This document shows positions 61,642 to 64,000 of a stretch of 64,000 nucleotides of DNA, piece after piece. The first letter of the stretch is position 1. Each line of letters opens with the position of its first letter. The DNA comes from Allomuricauda sp. (lineage in GTDB: Bacteria; Bacteroidota; Bacteroidia; Flavobacteriales; Flavobacteriaceae). The notes below the pieces were generated by a model. The model had not been told where the DNA came from, searched no databases, and was given only the letters and a program-made list of their open reading frames with translations. The stretch spans positions 1,054,001 through 1,118,000 of the forward strand of contig NZ_JACESV010000002.1 of the NCBI RefSeq assembly GCF_013911645.1, in the 5' to 3' direction. A program made the position numbers and the translations under genes.

Positions 61642-61675
61642 AAGGCCCAAAATTATTTTGGGCCTTTCTGTTTTT
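61642..61675 (+). terminator. Terminator of the blaI-blaR1 unit
   Basis: Perfect 11-bp stem AAGGCCCAAAA / TTTTGGGCCTT, 3-nt loop, then TCTGTTTTT. Confidence 0.9.
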
Positions 61676-61725
61676 AATATACTTCCTTAAAAAATCGTAA
61701 TTTCAGCCAAATTATCAGGGCTGTC

Positions 61726-62205
61726 ATGCAGAAGTATGTTTTATTGATCATTTTTATGGGTTTGCTCGTATCCTGCGAGCTGTTCGAGTCCAAGGAGGAT
61801 AAGACCCAAAAACTGGTGAATGAGGAACTTTTGGCCATCGATTGGAACGATGTGGACCAATACCCCCTTTTTGAGGATTGCGACGAAACCGCCCCCAAGG
61901 ACGCCCAACAGGAATGCTTCCAAAATGTGATCACCGAGTATTTTTCCGAAGCCTTGGCAGGGCTCAAGTTTCAAGTTCGGAACGATATGAACGATACGGT
62001 TTATATCGACTTCCTGATTGATGAACACGGTTTTATCTCCGTGTTGGGCGTCGAAGAAAAGACCTCCGTGTTGAATGAGATATCCGATTTCAATTCCAAA
62101 ATTTCCGAACGTTTGAACGATTTGACAACAGTAGCACCCGCATTAAAAAGAGGAAACCCGGTAAGCTTGCGTTTTAGGCTTCCGTTGGTATTAAACACCT
62201 ACTAA
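61726..62205 (+). CDS. Small lipoprotein distantly like the TonB_C-type domains of the M56 protease
   Basis: 159 residues; lipoprotein signal MQKYVLLIIFMGLLVSC (Cys17). The mature domain DQYPLFEDCDETAPKDAQQE CFQNVITEYFSEAL and VYIDFLIDEHGFISVLGVEE parallels the pattern PVFPGCEDADDKRACFQEKI and IIDTEGNVVDI of the upstream protease's repeats, including the two Cys. It may be a periplasmic/outer-membrane relative of the same fold. It ends one base before ruvC; the gene pair is probably co-transcribed. Function unknown. Confidence 0.75.
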   Translation: MQKYVLLIIFMGLLVSCELFESKEDKTQKLVNEELLAIDWNDVDQYPLFEDCDETAPKDAQQECFQNVITEYFSEALAGLKFQVRNDMNDTVYIDFLIDEHGFISVLGVEEKTSVLNEISDFNSKISERLNDLTTVAPALKRGNPVSLRFRLPLVLNTY

Positions 62206-62206
62206 T

Positions 62207-62758
62207 TTGGCAGCAGAAAAAATTATATTGGGAATAGACCCTGGAACCACGATCATGGGTTTCGGCATCATCAAGGTTATCAACAAACAGATGCACTTTG
62301 TGCAAATGAACGAGCTGATGCTGCGAAAATATGATGACCCCTACACCAAGCTCAAACTTATTTTTGAGCGTACCTTGGAGCTCATCGACACCTATCACCC
62401 CGATGAAATTGCCATTGAAGCTCCTTTTTATGGCAAAAATGTGCAGTCGATGCTCAAATTGGGTCGCGCCCAAGGGGTAGCGATGGCTGCTGGGTTATCC
62501 AGAGAAGTTCCGATCACCGAGTATATGCCCAAAAAGATAAAAATGGCCATCACGGGCAACGGAAATGCCAGCAAGGAACAAGTGGCCCGAATGCTTCAAA
62601 GTGTTTTAAAGCTGAAGTCCTTGCCCAAAAATTTGGACAGTACCGATGGTTTGGCCGCCGCCGTTTGCCATTTTTACAACGAGGGCAGGATGGAAGTAGG
62701 AAAAAGTTATACGGGTTGGGAGGCTTTCATCAAACAAAACCCGGATAAGATCAAATAA
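62207..62758 (+). CDS. ruvC: Crossover junction endodeoxyribonuclease RuvC
   Basis: 183 residues with a TTG start at 62207, directly after the previous stop; no ATG or GTG fits the family's N-terminus (AAEKIILGIDPGTTIMGFG). Catalytic acids: Asp in GIDPGTT, Glu in IAIEAPFYGKN, Asp in STDGLAAAVCHF. Resolves Holliday junctions with RuvAB. Length and motifs are normal. Confidence 0.96.
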   Translation: MAAEKIILGIDPGTTIMGFGIIKVINKQMHFVQMNELMLRKYDDPYTKLKLIFERTLELIDTYHPDEIAIEAPFYGKNVQSMLKLGRAQGVAMAAGLSREVPITEYMPKKIKMAITGNGNASKEQVARMLQSVLKLKSLPKNLDSTDGLAAAVCHFYNEGRMEVGKSYTGWEAFIKQNPDKIK

Positions 62759-62765
62759 CAATTGA

Positions 62766-63935
62766 GTGAGCGGAATTTATATTCACATTCCATTTTGCAA
62801 GCAAGCTTGCCATTATTGTGATTTCCATTTTTCCACCCAACTGGAAAAAAAGGAGGTCATGGTTAATGCCATTGCCAAAGAACTTGTTTTGCGAAAATCG
62901 GAGGCGGATGATGCCGTCGAAACTATCTATTTTGGAGGAGGCACCCCATCAGTTTTATCCAATGATGAAATTGAACGTTTGATTCAAACGGTTTATGACA
63001 ATTACAAAGTAATTGACCATCCAGAAATCACCTTGGAAGCCAATCCAGATGACTTGGTGTCATCTCGAGCGCCTGCCTGCCGAACGGGTAGGGGGTCGAG
63101 AGATCTCTTTTCGGAATACAAAAATGCGGGAATCAACCGCCTTAGTATCGGCATTCAATCTTTTTTTGATGAAGATCTAAAGCTGATGAACCGTGCCCAT
63201 GATGCCACTGAAGCCGAGAAGTGCATCAAAGAAGCCACAGAACATTTCGAAAACATCACCATTGATTTGATCTACGGAATCCCAGGAATGGACAATGAGC
63301 GCTGGAAAGCTAACATCCAAAAAGCATTGGATTTTGGCCTGCCCCATATTTCAAGCTATGCTTTGACCGTGGAGCCCCGAACCGCCCTTAAAAAATTTAT
63401 AGAGAAAGGGGTTGTCCCCGATGTGGATGATGAGCAAGCCCAAGAGCAGTTCCATATTTTGGTGGATATGTTGGAAGAGCAGGGCTTCATAAATTATGAA
63501 ATTTCCAACTTTGGGAAACCTGGATTTTTCTCCAAGAACAATACAGCGTACTGGCTGGGCAAAAAATATTTGGGTGTAGGGCCGTCGGCACACTCCTTTG
63601 ATGGTAAACACAGAAGCTGGAATATTCGAAACAACCCAACCTATATTAAAAAAATAACCAAAGGTGAATTGCCTTCGGAAATCGAAACCCTTTCCAAAAC
63701 GGACAGGTACAACGAATATGTGATGACGGGCCTACGCACTATATGGTGTGTGGATTTGGATAGGATTGCATCGGAATTTGGATCAAACTATGTAGAATAC
63801 CTGAGCCAACAAGCGACAAAATTTCTGGAGCAGGGTTTACTTGTTTTGGAAGATGGAAAATTGCTCACAACCAAAAAAGGCAAGTTTTTGGCCGATGGAA
63901 TTGCTTCCGACCTTTTTATGATTAATTTAAAGTAG
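62766..63935 (+). CDS. hemW: Radical SAM heme chaperone HemW with a palindrome-encoded insert
   Basis: 389 residues, GTG start at 62766. Radical SAM cluster motif IPFCKQACHYCDFHF (C-x3-C-x2-C); YFGGGTPSVLS; LEANPDD; INRLSIGIQSFFDEDLKLMN RAH; GIPGMDNE; SYALTVEPRTALKKF; LGVGPSAHSFDGKHRSWNI. All are HemW (not HemN) features; HemW delivers heme and lacks coproporphyrinogen oxidase activity. Between DDL and INRLSIG there are about 25 residues (VSSRAPACRTGRGSRDLFSE YKNAG) instead of about a dozen in usual homologues; this insert is encoded by a copy of the dispersed palindromic repeat and keeps frame. The rest appears intact. Confidence 0.93.
   Translation: MSGIYIHIPFCKQACHYCDFHFSTQLEKKEVMVNAIAKELVLRKSEADDAVETIYFGGGTPSVLSNDEIERLIQTVYDNYKVIDHPEITLEANPDDLVSSRAPACRTGRGSRDLFSEYKNAGINRLSIGIQSFFDEDLKLMNRAHDATEAEKCIKEATEHFENITIDLIYGIPGMDNERWKANIQKALDFGLPHISSYALTVEPRTALKKFIEKGVVPDVDDEQAQEQFHILVDMLEEQGFINYEISNFGKPGFFSKNNTAYWLGKKYLGVGPSAHSFDGKHRSWNIRNNPTYIKKITKGELPSEIETLSKTDRYNEYVMTGLRTIWCVDLDRIASEFGSNYVEYLSQQATKFLEQGLLVLEDGKLLTTKKGKFLADGIASDLFMINLK
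63056..63110. repeat. Dispersed palindromic repeat inside the hemW coding sequence
   Basis: GTGTCATCTCGAGCGCCTGC CTGCC GAAC GGGTAGGGGGTCGAGAGATC. TCTCGA and TCGAGAGA arms frame a GC-rich core related to the GCGCCCGCCTGCC..GGGCAGG core at 41951 and the core at ~47510. The reading frame passes through without a stop. Confidence 0.75.
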
Positions 63936-63940
63936 TAAAT

Positions 63941-64000
63941 TGTCATTCCTGCTAAAGCAGGAATCCATGAAGTAGAATTGATTCCCAATCAAGTTGGGAA
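63941..64000. repeat. Dispersed repeat at the right edge
   Basis: TGTCATTCCTGCTAAAGCAG GAATCCATGAAGTAGAATTG ATTCCCAATCAAGTTGGGAA: ATTCCTGCTAAAGCAGGAAT is a perfect palindrome; the arm ATTCCCA..TGGGAA follows. Continues beyond the window. Confidence 0.7.

Overview
The window looks like a chromosomal segment of a marine Flavobacteriaceae bacterium, perhaps close to Muricauda/Allomuricauda. The basis is the gene repertoire: DnaE with a fused DnaQ-type exonuclease, an S16 protein with a long acidic tail, tandem FG-GAP/ASPIC-UnbV lipoproteins, a TonB-dependent receptor with a carboxypeptidase-like N-terminal domain, BfmA mobilization protein, TAnnTTTG-type promoters and weak Shine-Dalgarno sequences. 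The genus is an inference; family level is fairly safe.

Layout. (1) 1-13.6 kb: three giant FG-GAP/VCBS + ASPIC/UnbV proteins (the first truncated by the window edge), a small lipoprotein between two of them, a lipoprotein arylsulfatase and galE; this resembles the distal part of a polysaccharide-use or surface-lipoprotein locus. (2) 13.6-33.0 kb: an accessory island. It begins with decayed DNA including the C-terminal end of an IS256-type transposase. A minus-strand cluster follows (alpha/beta hydrolase, WYL regulator, AAA ATPase, PD-(D/E)XK nuclease), then a plus-strand module (HTH/coiled-coil protein, a possible 59-residue ORF, and a 1612-residue DEDD exonuclease-RecQ-UvrD fusion). That second module lies between two diverged ~300-bp direct repeats. 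Next come ssb, a RadC-like gene, bfmA without a relaxase, a small lipoprotein, an XRE regulator, a HEPN protein with a small partner sharing its C-terminal region, and a tyrosine integrase beside tRNA-Asp(GTC). The island looks like an integrative/mobilizable element carrying probable defence cargo. (3) 33-47.4 kb: mostly core genes: DUF58 protein, trxA, dnaE, rpsP-rimM, an outer-membrane barrel protein, a TrmN6-like methyltransferase, a glutaryl-CoA-type dehydrogenase, an FdhF/YdeP oxidoreductase and umuC-umuD. (4) 47.4-55.7 kb: a repeat-rich spacer with a possible small RNA, then the histidine-degradation operon hutH-hutI-hutU-hutG with a divergent LysR regulator, and a nitroreductase. (5) 55.7-64 kb: DUF456 protein, a His-rich small protein with a TonB-dependent receptor, blaI-blaR1 with a double-dyad operator, a small lipoprotein, ruvC and hemW.

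A family of palindromic repeats (typical pieces: GTCA..TTCGA, TCGAGCGCAGTCGA, GCCCGCCTGCC..GGCAGG) occupies many intergenic spaces from 39 kb onward; one copy lies in frame inside hemW. The strongest candidates for undescribed biology are the AAA + PD-(D/E)XK + WYL cluster, the repeat-bounded exonuclease-RecQ-UvrD module, the HEPN pair, and the palindrome inside hemW. All functional statements rest on motifs read by eye; no database search was possible.
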